A DNA stretch of 64,000 nucleotides from Actinosynnema sp. ALI-1.44 (GTDB lineage: Bacteria > Actinomycetota > Actinomycetes > Mycobacteriales > Pseudonocardiaceae): contig NZ_MTQO01000051.1 in assembly GCF_001984155.1 (NCBI RefSeq), positions 496,001-560,000 on the forward strand, given 5' to 3'. The notes beneath the pieces are model-generated. The model saw only the letters and a list, made by a program, of their open reading frames with translations. It made no database searches and was not told the DNA's origin. The translations under genes and the position numbers were made by a program. Shown in pieces: positions 55,914-64,000 of the stretch. How positions within the stretch are numbered: position 1 is the first letter of the stretch; the number at the start of each line of letters is the position of its first letter.

Positions 55914-57065
55914 GTGCGAGTGCTGTTCTCCTTCATCCCCGGAATAAGCCACCTGTTTCCCCTGGTGCCGCTTGCGTGGGCGTTCCGTGCCGCGGGGCAC
56001 GAGGTGCTCGTGGCTTTCGGCGAGCACACCGAGATCGCCGCACGCACGGGCCTGCACATCGTCGATGTCGCCCCGGGCTACGACGGCATGGCCGTGCTGG
56101 AGAAAGCCCTGGAGGACAACCCGAAGCTCGCGGAGGAGTGGTGGGCCTCCACGCTCACCGACGACCCGACGCCATGGGCGGTGTTCTTCGCGGCGCTGAA
56201 CCGTCCGCTCGTGGCGGGCACCATGGACCTGGTGGATCGGTGGCGACCGGATCTGGTCGTGTACGAGCAGTCGGCCACTGTCGGCCTGATGGCCGCGGCG
56301 CGCTGCGGTGTCCCGGCCGTCCAACGCAATCTGGGGATCGTACGGACCGGCGGCCTGCACGAGGCCGTCGCGCGGTGCCTGCCGGATCTCTGCGACACGT
56401 ACGGGATCGACTCGGTGCGCCAACCCGCGGTCACTGTGGAGCACCTGCCGCCGAGCATGCTGCCGCAAGAGCCCGAAGGCTGGTTCATGCGGGAGATCCC
56501 GTTCAACGGCGGCGCGATACTGGGGGAGCGGCTGCCCGCCCCGGCGGACGGTCCCCGGATCGCCATCACCATGGGATCGGTCCGGCCAGGCGGGTTCTAC
56601 GGCTACTACGGCATCGAGCAGCTCACGCGGCTGGTCGGCGAAGCGGGCAAGGTGAACGCGGAGTTCCTGCTGGCACTCGGCGATGTCGACCTCGCCCCGC
56701 TCGGCGAGCTGCCCCCGAACGTGCGGCCGATCGGCTGGACCCCGCTGGACGCGCTGCTGCGGACGTGCACCGCGGTGGTCCACCACGGTGGGCCGGGCAC
56801 CACGATGACCGCGATCGAGGCGGGGATCCCGCAACTGCTGGCGCTGGATCCCCTCGACCAGGGCAACGAGACCACCGGCCCCGCCGTGGCCAAACGGGGC
56901 ATCGGCATCGTGACGACCCAGGAGGAAGTGGACGCCTCGATGCTGGAGCGACTGCTCACCGACCAGGACCTGCGGATCGCCACCCGTGAGGTGCGCGCCG
57001 AGGTGGCGGAGCTGCCTTCGCCCGCGGACGTGGTGCCCCGCCTGATCGCGCTCACGACCGGCTAG
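55914..57065 (+). CDS. Glycosyltransferase (GT1 family, CalG-like)
   Basis: The 383 residues begin VRVLFSFIPGISHLFPLVPLAWAF; the donor site is HHGGPGTTMTAIEAGIPQL. GGAAGGA precedes the GTG at 55914; an upstream frame start is less likely. It is the closest relative in the window of the enzyme at 26.3 kb (shared VLEKALEDNP, NLGIVRTG, EGWFMREIPFNGG). It stands alone on the plus strand among minus-strand export genes, 22 bases from the convergent ABC permease stop. Confidence 0.85.
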   Translation: MRVLFSFIPGISHLFPLVPLAWAFRAAGHEVLVAFGEHTEIAARTGLHIVDVAPGYDGMAVLEKALEDNPKLAEEWWASTLTDDPTPWAVFFAALNRPLVAGTMDLVDRWRPDLVVYEQSATVGLMAAARCGVPAVQRNLGIVRTGGLHEAVARCLPDLCDTYGIDSVRQPAVTVEHLPPSMLPQEPEGWFMREIPFNGGAILGERLPAPADGPRIAITMGSVRPGGFYGYYGIEQLTRLVGEAGKVNAEFLLALGDVDLAPLGELPPNVRPIGWTPLDALLRTCTAVVHHGGPGTTMTAIEAGIPQLLALDPLDQGNETTGPAVAKRGIGIVTTQEEVDASMLERLLTDQDLRIATREVRAEVAELPSPADVVPRLIALTTG

Positions 57066-57088
57066 AAGTCCTGGCCGGTGCGGGGAGA

Positions 57089-57931
57089 TCATTGCCTGGT
57101 GCGGTACTTCCGCAGAGCGAGCGGCGCGAAGACGGCGGTGACGAGCACACAGCCGACGAGGACCCACAGCAGTTGGCTCCCTGTCACGGTGTCCGACATC
57201 AGGCCGCGGACCGCGGTCACCACCTGGGTCAGCGGGTTGACCGTGACGAAGGCCTCGAGCCAGCCGGGCATGGTGTCCGGGTTCACGAAGATGTTGCTGA
57301 GGAACGAGAGCGGCATCAGGATCATCATGCTGATGTTCAGCATCGCCTCGGGTGCGCGCAGACCCAGTCCCAGCGAGATCCACAGCCAGGTCAGGCTGTA
57401 GACGAACACGATCATGACCACGAATGACAGCAGGACACCCACCACTCCGCCGGCCGGCCGGAACCCGAGCGCCAGCCCGAGACCGATCACCACGACCGAG
57501 GCGACCAGGTAGCGCACGATGTCACCGGCCATCGCGCCGATGATCGTTCCCGGCTGCCAGATCGGCATCGAGCGGAACCGGTCCGACACGCCCTTCGCGA
57601 GGTCCGTGCTCAGGTTCAACCCCGTGGTCACGGTCATGAACGTGAGCGTCATGACCAGGATCCCCGGGGTCAGCTGCTGGATGTAGGCCGTGGGTGAACC
57701 GGCCAGCGCGCCGCCGAGCAGGTAGGTGAACATCAGGGTCAGGATGATCGGCAGCCCGATGGCGTCGAACAGCTGGTCCGGGCCGTGTTTGAGCTTGAGC
57801 AGCGCTCGCTGGCAGAACACCCATGTCGTGGTGCCGGCACCAGCCTGGGCCGGGCGGGAGCGGATGAGCACCGCGCGGGTGGCTTCGTCGGGCGTGGTAG
57901 CGGTGATCGACTGATTCGACTGCGCGGTCAT
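57089..57931 (-). CDS. ABC-2 type permease (DrrB-like)
   Basis: The 280 residues have six hydrophobic helices and the ABC-2 signature region (DRFRSMPIWQPGTIIGAMAGDIVRYL), typical of daunorubicin-resistance permease DrrB. I chose the ATG at 57931; a GTG at 57973 is possible. It follows the ATPase gene by 148 bases in the same direction. It probably forms the membrane part of an exporter for the enediyne. Confidence 0.85.
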   Translation of the reverse strand: MTAQSNQSITATTPDEATRAVLIRSRPAQAGAGTTTWVFCQRALLKLKHGPDQLFDAIGLPIILTLMFTYLLGGALAGSPTAYIQQLTPGILVMTLTFMTVTTGLNLSTDLAKGVSDRFRSMPIWQPGTIIGAMAGDIVRYLVASVVVIGLGLALGFRPAGGVVGVLLSFVVMIVFVYSLTWLWISLGLGLRAPEAMLNISMMILMPLSFLSNIFVNPDTMPGWLEAFVTVNPLTQVVTAVRGLMSDTVTGSQLLWVLVGCVLVTAVFAPLALRKYRTRQ

Positions 57932-58079
57932 GACTGGCTGTTCCGCCTCCCCGGGATTTTTACCCTTGGTCACCTTGGGTTGGCACCGTTCAGTTCAGTG
58001 CGTACTGGTGGTTGGCTTGCGTCACGTTCCCCTGAGGTGCGGTTGGGTGCCACGTGGCCTGTGTTGGGTCTTGGGGGTG

Positions 58080-59096
58080 TCATGCGACGTCTTCCTTGTC
58101 GGGGTCGCTGCCGTTGGTGCTGCCGTCGTCCGGGCGGTGGCCGGTGATCGCCAGGAACACCTCGTCCAGGCTCGGCTGGCCGAACGAGAACTCGTTGACT
58201 TCGATACCGGCGGACGCCAACTCGGCCAGGGCCTGCCGGACCCGTTCCTGGGCGGCCTGTGCCGAGAGTTCGGTGGGGACCCGGGCGGACAGCGCGACCG
58301 GATCGGACCGCACGCCCGCGGGGTCCTCCAGGAACCTGCCCAGCACCCGCTCGGCGTCGGCGCGTTGGTCGGCCGAGGCAAGGCGCAGGTGCAGTGTGCC
58401 CGAGCCCACCGAGGTCTTCAGCTCACCCGGCGTCCCCTCGGCGATGACCTTGCCGTGCTCGATGACCGCGATCCGGTCGGCGAGCTGGTCCGCTTCCTCG
58501 AGGTACTGGGTGGTCAACAGGACGGTGGTGCCGACCTCGACAAGGGCCCGGACGATCTCCCACACCTGGTTGCGGCTTCGGGGGTCCAGCGACGCGGTCG
58601 GCTCGTCCAGGAACAGCAGCTCCGGTGAGACCACGATGCTGGCGGCGATGTCCAGCCGCCGTCGCATACCTCCGGAGAACGTCTTGACCTGGCGCGCGGC
58701 CGCGTCCGCCAGTCCGAAGCCGTCGAGCAGCTCGTCCGCCCGTTCCTGCGCCGCGGTGCGGGAGAAACCCTGGAGCCGGGACAACAGGTACAGGTTCTCG
58801 CGTGCGGTCAGGTCCTCGTCCACCGACGCCAACTGTCCGGTGAGGCTGACCTTGGTACGGATCGCGCCCGCCTCGCGCACCAGATCGTGGCCGAATATCC
58901 GCGCTGATCCGGAATCCGGTTGCAACAAGGTCGTGAGCAACCGGATGGTCGTTGTCTTCCCTGCTCCGTTCGGACCGAGCACACCGTAGACGGAACCGGT
59001 CCGCACGGACAGGTCGACGCCGTCCACGGCCCTGGTCTCGCCGAAGGTCTTCACCAGACCGGAAGCCTCGATGGCGAGCTCGGGTTCGGTGGTCAC
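58080..59096 (-). CDS. ABC transporter ATPase (DrrA-like)
   Basis: The 338 residues contain Walker [10 protein letters not shown] (near residue 40), signature [11 protein letters not shown], Walker [13 protein letters not shown] and the DrrA-type C-terminal extension (~240-338) that contacts the permease. The GTG start has GGGGAG six bases upstream. Daunorubicin-type drug exporter ATPase, first gene of the exporter operon, with a recognisable promoter upstream. Confidence 0.9.
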   Translation of the reverse strand: MTTEPELAIEASGLVKTFGETRAVDGVDLSVRTGSVYGVLGPNGAGKTTTIRLLTTLLQPDSGSARIFGHDLVREAGAIRTKVSLTGQLASVDEDLTARENLYLLSRLQGFSRTAAQERADELLDGFGLADAAARQVKTFSGGMRRRLDIAASIVVSPELLFLDEPTASLDPRSRNQVWEIVRALVEVGTTVLLTTQYLEEADQLADRIAVIEHGKVIAEGTPGELKTSVGSGTLHLRLASADQRADAERVLGRFLEDPAGVRSDPVALSARVPTELSAQAAQERVRQALAELASAGIEVNEFSFGQPSLDEVFLAITGHRPDDGSTNGSDPDKEDVA

Positions 59097-59170
59097 TGCT
59101 TGCTCCCCACGTGCGGTGCCGCGGCCCCGCGGGACGTCGAAAAAGCCAACTCATCGCAAATCGGACACCG

Positions 59171-59200
59171 AGATTAGTGTGAAATCACCTACCTTGTCAA
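59171..59200 (-). promoter_or_regulatory. Promoter of the ABC exporter operon, overlapping a direct repeat
   Basis: On the minus strand TTGACA (59195-59200) and TAATCT (59171-59176) are 18 bases apart, a near-consensus vegetative promoter about 70 bases before the ATPase start. The -35 box is flanked by two copies of GTAGGTRAT, a likely regulator site for drug-responsive control. Confidence 0.6.
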
Positions 59201-59289
59201 TTACCTACGGTCATCGACCGTGACGTGCCGAAACAGCGTCCCCTTCGGTGGTTTTCGGCGGCGTTTGCCACTGTGTGGTTGGTTTCCCG

Positions 59290-60891
59290 CTAGGCCGGAC
59301 GGATCGAAAGCGCGTGTCGGAAGACGTCGAGCGGATCCCATCTGCCCTTGATTCTCTGCAGTCGAGGGTAGTTCTCTTTGTAGTAAAGCCTGTACCAGGC
59401 CACGTTCGACGTGTTCCACGCGGGGTCGGCGAGGTCGGTGTCCGGGATGTTGATGTAGGCGCCGTCGCTGGCCCCGCCGGGAACCGGGACCCCGCCGGTG
59501 TCGGCGTAGACGTCCCGGTAGAACTCGCGGATCCAGGTCAGGTGCCGGTCATCCTCGGCGGGGTCGTCCCAGCCCGCCATGAACACCAGCGACAGGATCG
59601 AGTCGCGGTGCGAGGTCGCCGTCGCGGTCGTGCCCACCGCGTTGATCCGGCCGCCGTAGGCGTTGAACCCGATGGCGCCGTGCGGATGGGTGTAGTCGGT
59701 GCGGGTCAGGTAGTGGTGGATTGTCCTGATCTGCTTGAGGGTCAGGCGTTTGCGCTGATAGGCGGACTTCACCTTCATCCGCCAGCCCTTGCCGTCCTCG
59801 CCGATTCCCTGGTGCGTGGCCGCCGACCACCGCAGCCGGTAACGCTGTGTCGTGCTGGGAGCGCCGATGCCCGCGGTGACGGCGGCGAGGTGGTCGGTCA
59901 GGCGCTGGTCCGCGCCCGGCTCGTCGATCACCTCACCGCTGAGCCCCAGCGATCCGAACGGCTTGCGGAACAAGGTGAGTTCGCTGTAGACACCGAGATC
60001 GGGCGAGTTCGGCGCGCTGTGCGCCTCGAACCAGGATCCGTGGTTGGTCAGCAGCCGGGTGAGAGTGTGCTCGTCGATGTCGTCCCAGTTCCAGTCCAGA
60101 CTGAAGTGCAGCATGGACGTGGGTGCCAGCGGCAGCAGACCGGTCGGGTCGTCCCCGGTCGCTTCGGGGGAGCGCAGCCAGTACCGGGTCACGATGCCGA
60201 AGTTGCCGCCGCCGCCACCGGTGTGCGCCCACCACAGGTCATGGTTCTTGTCATCCGGGTCACGGCTCGCGTAGACCGCGTGCGCCTTCCCGGACCGGTC
60301 GACCACCACGACTTCGACCGCGTAGAGGTGGTCGACCGCGAGCCCGTGCGCCCGCCCGAGCGCCCCGTAGCCGCCGCCGAGGATGTGCCCGCCCACGCCC
60401 ACCAGCGGATGCCAGCCCGCCGGCACCGTCACGTCCCAGCCGAGGTGCAGCATCCGGTACAGCTCGCCAAGGGTGGCCCCTGGTTCGACCGCGAACGCCC
60501 GCCGTCGCGGGTCGTAGTAGATCCGGGTCATGCCGGACAGGTCGATGATGGCGCGCACGGACGGGTTGTCCACGAAGTCCTCGTAGCAGTGGCCGCCGCT
60601 GCGGGTGGCGATCCGGCGTCCCTGGTGCACCGCCTCGGTGACCACGTCGACGACCTGTTCGGTCGAGCCGACGACGTAGACGACGTCAGGGGTGCCGGCA
60701 AACCGGCCGTTGCCCCGGTGGACCAGGTCGTCGTAGCGGGGATCCTCCTGGGTGATCCGGGTGATGTGCAGTGGTGGCGGCCATTCCGCCCTGGCCGGAG
60801 CCACGTCGGCCGCGGCGGGCTTGGTGAGCACGGAGGTGGCGGCGGTCGCCGCGGCGGAAGCCAGCAGCGTCCGTCTGGTGTGCTCGGTCAT
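59290..60891 (-). CDS. Secreted FAD-linked oxidoreductase (berberine-bridge-enzyme family)
   Basis: The 533 residues begin with a twin-arginine-type signal (TRRTLLASAAATAATS), then the PCMH FAD domain with the flavin-attaching His101 in SGGHCYED, GGHILGGGYG, and the C-terminal BBE segment ending near YPRLQRIKGRWDP. In two-bond members the second anchor is a Cys before the VGVGGH loop; here that stretch reads AGWHPLVGVGG, so a single covalent bond is likely. Homologues such as AknOx oxidise sugars of finished antibiotics outside the cell. The ATG overlaps the esterase stop, so both are cotranslated. Confidence 0.85.
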   Translation of the reverse strand: MTEHTRRTLLASAAATAATSVLTKPAAADVAPARAEWPPPLHITRITQEDPRYDDLVHRGNGRFAGTPDVVYVVGSTEQVVDVVTEAVHQGRRIATRSGGHCYEDFVDNPSVRAIIDLSGMTRIYYDPRRRAFAVEPGATLGELYRMLHLGWDVTVPAGWHPLVGVGGHILGGGYGALGRAHGLAVDHLYAVEVVVVDRSGKAHAVYASRDPDDKNHDLWWAHTGGGGGNFGIVTRYWLRSPEATGDDPTGLLPLAPTSMLHFSLDWNWDDIDEHTLTRLLTNHGSWFEAHSAPNSPDLGVYSELTLFRKPFGSLGLSGEVIDEPGADQRLTDHLAAVTAGIGAPSTTQRYRLRWSAATHQGIGEDGKGWRMKVKSAYQRKRLTLKQIRTIHHYLTRTDYTHPHGAIGFNAYGGRINAVGTTATATSHRDSILSLVFMAGWDDPAEDDRHLTWIREFYRDVYADTGGVPVPGGASDGAYINIPDTDLADPAWNTSNVAWYRLYYKENYPRLQRIKGRWDPLDVFRHALSIRPA

Positions 60892-62531
60892 CGGACGCCT
60901 CGCTCCTGGCCGGTCCCGGCGGCCAGCCTCTCCCAGAACGCACAGTTGTGGCGGCTGCCGAGGTCGGCCGGACGCACGCCGCCGTACGTGTCGGTGGCCA
61001 GCGACAGCACTTGTTCGCGGTGGTTGCGGAACCTCGGCCAGTGCGGCAGCTCCGGCCCGTTGGGGTCACCGGTGGCCGCGAAGTTCGCCCAGTAGCGGAT
61101 CATCATCGCGCCGAGCTCGCGCTGCGGCGAGTTGAGTGCGGGCACGAACTCGCCGGAGTCCATGATGTACGCGACTTCGGACGCGTGGTAGGCCCCTGAG
61201 GGGAAGTTGGGCGGGTACGGAGTCCACGGTGGAGTGGCGCGTTCGGCGAACTCGAAACCGTAGACCGCGGTCCGCCGCGCGAACAGCCGGTCGCCGTTGA
61301 GCGCCTGGCAGCTCCACACCCGGTCACCGATCACGTCCGCCCAGGCAAGGCCGGGATGGCTGTACGAGTTGACCGGATAGCGCGCCGCGACCCGCGTGGC
61401 GTCCTCGCCGAACGCCTCGTCGAGCAGTTCGGCGTACTTCTGCGCGGTGATCTGCTCCGGCCAGAGCAGCGCCGAGAAGTGTCGTCCCTCGTCGCGGACG
61501 GTGCCCGCCAGCACAGGCACCGGGTGCAGCAGGCCACGGCGCTGCGCGGCGGCCGGGCTGATCGGCAGGATCTGGTTGCCGTACGTCGGGCCGGGCAGTT
61601 CGGCCGCCACCTCGTCGTACAGTAGATCCTTTGTGGACACTTGGCGCAGGCAGTCGACGGCGGTGCCGGGGTCGGTGCAGCCGCGCTTGGCGGCCAGGCG
61701 CGCGCCGACCGCCTCGGTGTCGGCGCGCGAGGCCCAGATGGATCCGGCGCCAAGACCGGGAACCAGCGCGTTGGCCGGGTAGTCGAGCATGCACGGCGCG
61801 CTCTGCAGGATCGCCCGGTGGAACAGTCCGGCCGCCGACGGGGACGCGAGCTGGGCGCAGACACTGAGCCCACCCGCCGAGCCGCCGAAGGCCGTCACGT
61901 TGCCCGGGTCGCCACCGAAAGCCCGCGCGTTGCGCTGGACCCAGCGCAACGCGGCCTGCTGGTCCTCGATGCCGTAGCCGCCGGAGCCCGCCAGGCCCGG
62001 ATAGCCGAAGTAGGCCATCGTGCCGAGCCGGTAGTTGAGCGTGACGACGATGACGTCACCCCCGACCGCCAGCCGGTGCACGTCGTAGTTGCTGCCCGAA
62101 CCCGCGATGAAACCACCGCCGTGGAACCAGACCATGACCGGTTTGAGCTTCCTGCCCGGCCGGTTCCGCGGTGTGGTGACGTTGAGGTACAAGCAGTCCT
62201 CGTTGACCACCACGGGGTGGCCGAACCCCGGATCCTGTGCGCACCGCTCGCCGGGTTTGGTCGCGTCCTTGACGCCGGTCCACGGCGTGACCGGCTGCGG
62301 CGACCGCCAGCGGAGCTTGCCGACCGGCGGCGCGGCGTACGGGATGCCCTGGAAGCGTCGGTGTGTGTCAGTGACCTCGCCGCGGACCAGACCGGTATCG
62401 GTCCGGACCACCGCGCCGCCGCTGGAAGTGTCACCGGCCTGCCCGGCCTGCGCCGGGACGACCAGCCCCATCGTGATGACGAGCGCGGACAGGACGACGC
62501 CTGCACGCCCGCCGGACCTTGTCATGGTCAC
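60888..62531 (-). CDS. Secreted type B carboxylesterase
   Basis: The 547 residues have a signal peptide (GVVLSALVITMGLVVPAQA), the oxyanion region WFHGGGF, nucleophile elbow FGGSAGG (Ser218), an acidic residue in TVRDEGRHF and His in GAYHASEV, matching the carboxylesterase type B family. The GTG at 62531 has GGGAG nine bases upstream. It may remove or exchange acyl groups of the product outside the cell, next to a secreted oxidoreductase. A housekeeping role cannot be excluded. Confidence 0.85.
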   Translation of the reverse strand: MTMTRSGGRAGVVLSALVITMGLVVPAQAGQAGDTSSGGAVVRTDTGLVRGEVTDTHRRFQGIPYAAPPVGKLRWRSPQPVTPWTGVKDATKPGERCAQDPGFGHPVVVNEDCLYLNVTTPRNRPGRKLKPVMVWFHGGGFIAGSGSNYDVHRLAVGGDVIVVTLNYRLGTMAYFGYPGLAGSGGYGIEDQQAALRWVQRNARAFGGDPGNVTAFGGSAGGLSVCAQLASPSAAGLFHRAILQSAPCMLDYPANALVPGLGAGSIWASRADTEAVGARLAAKRGCTDPGTAVDCLRQVSTKDLLYDEVAAELPGPTYGNQILPISPAAAQRRGLLHPVPVLAGTVRDEGRHFSALLWPEQITAQKYAELLDEAFGEDATRVAARYPVNSYSHPGLAWADVIGDRVWSCQALNGDRLFARRTAVYGFEFAERATPPWTPYPPNFPSGAYHASEVAYIMDSGEFVPALNSPQRELGAMMIRYWANFAATGDPNGPELPHWPRFRNHREQVLSLATDTYGGVRPADLGSRHNCAFWERLAAGTGQERGVR

Positions 62532-62674
62532 AGCAGTTCACTCCCTAGCAGGAGAACGGCGGGTCTCGCTCCGGCCAGTCGCTCCGGAGCGAAACCCACG
62601 GCGGGTTGAGCGAGATCTCCAGGTCGTGCCCTGAAGTCCGGCGGTGTTGTCGCGGACAGGGCCTTGAACACGCT

Positions 62675-64000
62675 CTAGCGAACGTCTTTGTCCGCGACCG
62701 CGAACAGCACGCCGTGCGGTCTGGCGTACGAGGTGGCGCCATGCGGCCAGCGGTTGCGGTTGAAGTTGACGCACGTGCCGTCATGACGGCCGTCGGAGAA
62801 CGACGTGTCCAGGGACAGCCGCCCGTGGTGTCCGATGTCGACCATGCACACCTTGTGGTTGCCGTCCTGGCTGGCCGCCGCGACGAAGTAGTTCGCGACC
62901 ACCAGGCGCTTCGGCTGTGTGGTCTCGTGGTAGTAGCCGTCCCAGCCGAGCCGGAAGTTGTCCAGCGCGCCCCAGTGCGGACCGCCGCCGCCGTCGTTGG
63001 TGGTGTCCCGGATCGGCAGGATGCCGAGGACGGCGGGGCAGTCGGGCTCCGCGCCGCCCTGGGTGACCTCTTCGATGGTGTCGATGCTGCACCGGGTGTC
63101 CTTGCCCGCGGCCACCAGCTTCTGGATGTCCAGGACGTACACCATGCCGGTGAGCGCTTCACCCGGTGAGAACAGCCCGCCTGCCCGGACGGTGTGGTAG
63201 AGGTACCGGTCGTCGGGACTGGTCTGCAGCCACGAACCCCCGTCCGCGCCCGCGGTCGGCGTGTTGGTCGGGAAGATCTTCTTGAAGGCGGTCGTGTCGT
63301 CGAAGACCTCACGCCACACCGGGTTCGGGTCGGTGATGTCGGGCGTGTAGTAGATCACTCCACCGCCCATTGTGGACACGAAGGCGCCCTTGTGCTCCGG
63401 CCGGTTGGTCACCGTCGTTTCCATGGCGCCGTAGGGTTCGTCGACGAGGGGCAGCGGTTCCTGGCGCGGACCGTTCGGCAGCCGGGACAGCGAGACCAGC
63501 GACGGGTTGTTGCGCTGGGAGATGTCGAAGATCCGGACCGTGTCGCGGGAGAACAGGTAGTCGTCGGGATCACCGGTCGGTGGCCCCGGCGGCCCGAGGA
63601 TCTCGCGGACCTCGAGGAAGTCGGCGGTGACCATCCGGTTCAGATCCTCACGCACCTGTATGCCGTGCGGGTTGGCGCAGGTCTTGACCGCCATCGCGGG
63701 GTTGTTCTTGCACGTGGCGCCTTCCGAAGTCGGTCGCGCCACCGGGATCTCAGCGAGTGTCCGCCCGTCCGGTCCGAACCGGACGATCTCGCCGGGGGAG
63801 CCGCCGAACCCGTTGCCGACACGGACTTCGCCGTTGGTGTACGTGCACGGACCGGACACACTCGGTCCGCCCATGTAGGTGCCGTACGCGGTTCCGTCCT
63901 TGAGGACCCAGTACGCGTCCGGAACCGACCCGCACGGCGTCTGGCTGGGTGGCGCCACTCCGGCGAGGCTCAGCCGCGGGAGCTTGGTCGCGTCGAACAC
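62675..64000 (-). CDS. Secreted SBP56-like beta-propeller, second copy (cut by the window edge)
   Basis: The 441 C-terminal residues are present; the N-terminus lies beyond the right edge. It aligns end to end with the propeller at 23.3-25.0 kb, sharing CGSxPDAYWVLKDGTAY, CANPHGIQVRED, MGGGVIYYTPDI, GPHWGALDNFRLG and RPHGVLFAVADKDVR. By family resemblance it is distantly like selenium-binding protein/methanethiol oxidase. Two copies in one enediyne locus suggest a role tied to the product, perhaps with sulfur or metal. It lies 143 bases from the esterase gene in the same orientation. Confidence 0.6.
   Translation of the reverse strand: MFDATKLPRLSLAGVAPPSQTPCGSVPDAYWVLKDGTAYGTYMGGPSVSGPCTYTNGEVRVGNGFGGSPGEIVRFGPDGRTLAEIPVARPTSEGATCKNNPAMAVKTCANPHGIQVREDLNRMVTADFLEVREILGPPGPPTGDPDDYLFSRDTVRIFDISQRNNPSLVSLSRLPNGPRQEPLPLVDEPYGAMETTVTNRPEHKGAFVSTMGGGVIYYTPDITDPNPVWREVFDDTTAFKKIFPTNTPTAGADGGSWLQTSPDDRYLYHTVRAGGLFSPGEALTGMVYVLDIQKLVAAGKDTRCSIDTIEEVTQGGAEPDCPAVLGILPIRDTTNDGGGGPHWGALDNFRLGWDGYYHETTQPKRLVVANYFVAAASQDGNHKVCMVDIGHHGRLSLDTSFSDGRHDGTCVNFNRNRWPHGATSYARPHGVLFAVADKDVR

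Noticed and set aside
1-64000. Search for tRNA genes, rRNA, CRISPR repeats and IS elements.
   Set aside because: No cloverleaf-like, repeat-spacer, transposase or long terminal inverted repeat patterns were found by eye.

Overview
The window is high-GC DNA with tightly packed genes, frequent ATGA/GTGA start-stop overlaps, GTG starts and actinobacterial protein families. It looks like a filamentous actinomycete, and Pseudonocardiales is my guess from codon and phrase style rather than a proven placement. Almost all of it is one large biosynthetic gene cluster for a glycosylated enediyne. The decisive evidence is the contiguous enediyne cassette E3-E4-E5-PKS-E10 at 41.8-51.4 kb. The cluster probably continues past the right edge, where the last gene is cut. 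The left edge (first ~750 bases) holds a frameshifted relic that may mark a boundary. There are no tRNA, rRNA, CRISPR or IS elements that I can support.

Layout. 0-1.7 kb: a broken mycothiol-dependent-isomerase-like gene and an HxlR/SCP2 regulator. 1.8-6.8 kb: a five-gene sulfur operon (aromatic-amino-acid-hydroxylase-like protein, cysteine-desulfurase-like PLP enzyme, methyltransferase, cystathionine gamma-synthase/lyase-like enzyme, homocysteine S-methyltransferase). 6.8-11.7 kb: a peptidase operon (DUF885 zinc peptidase, TldD, TldE) and a DUF899 thioredoxin-like protein. 11.8-13.5 kb: a solute-binding-protein homologue without signal peptide. 13.6-17.0 kb: KASIII-like acyltransferase, SRPBCC protein and ThDP enzyme. 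17.2-25 kb: a small beta-propeller protein, glycosyltransferase, an NDP-sugar reductase/N-methyltransferase fusion, aminotransferase, 2,3-dehydratase and a secreted SBP56-like propeller. 25.1-28.8 kb: two glycosyltransferases and a nucleotide-sugar 6-dehydrogenase. 29.1-33.9 kb: aminotransferase, two N-methyltransferases, a 3,5-epimerase, a small membrane protein and a RebM-like methyltransferase. 33.9-41.1 kb: an operon of C-methyltransferase, cysteine hydrolase, HypE, HypF, aldo/keto reductase and NDP-sugar decarboxylase/epimerase. 41.8-51.8 kb: enediyne cassette plus a small HxlR regulator. 51.8-59.1 kb: probable export and self-protection (MFS pump, DrrAB-like ABC pump, CalC-like AHSA1 protein) with a fourth glycosyltransferase. 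59.3-64 kb: a BBE flavoenzyme, a secreted carboxylesterase and a second SBP56-like propeller.

How it fits together (inference). The PKS and E10 would make the polyene precursor. Four glycosyltransferases attach deoxy/amino sugars made by the 2,3-dehydratase, two aminotransferases, three N-methyltransferase domains, the C-methyltransferase, reductases and epimerases. The 6-dehydrogenase plus decarboxylase pair suggests an aminopentose like that of calicheamicin. The sulfur operon, the thioredoxin-like protein and the peptidases suggest a calicheamicin-type polysulfide trigger. The C-terminal phosphopantetheinyl-transferase domain normally present on enediyne PKSs appears eroded here.

Most unusual points: an intact HypE-HypF pair (the carbamoyl-to-nitrile machinery of [NiFe]-hydrogenase cofactor synthesis) inside the sugar operon with no other hydrogenase gene in view; the DUF885-TldD-TldE peptidase set; the hydroxylase-like first gene of the sulfur operon; and related AT-rich operator-like sequences in front of nearly every operon, which would make the locus one regulon.
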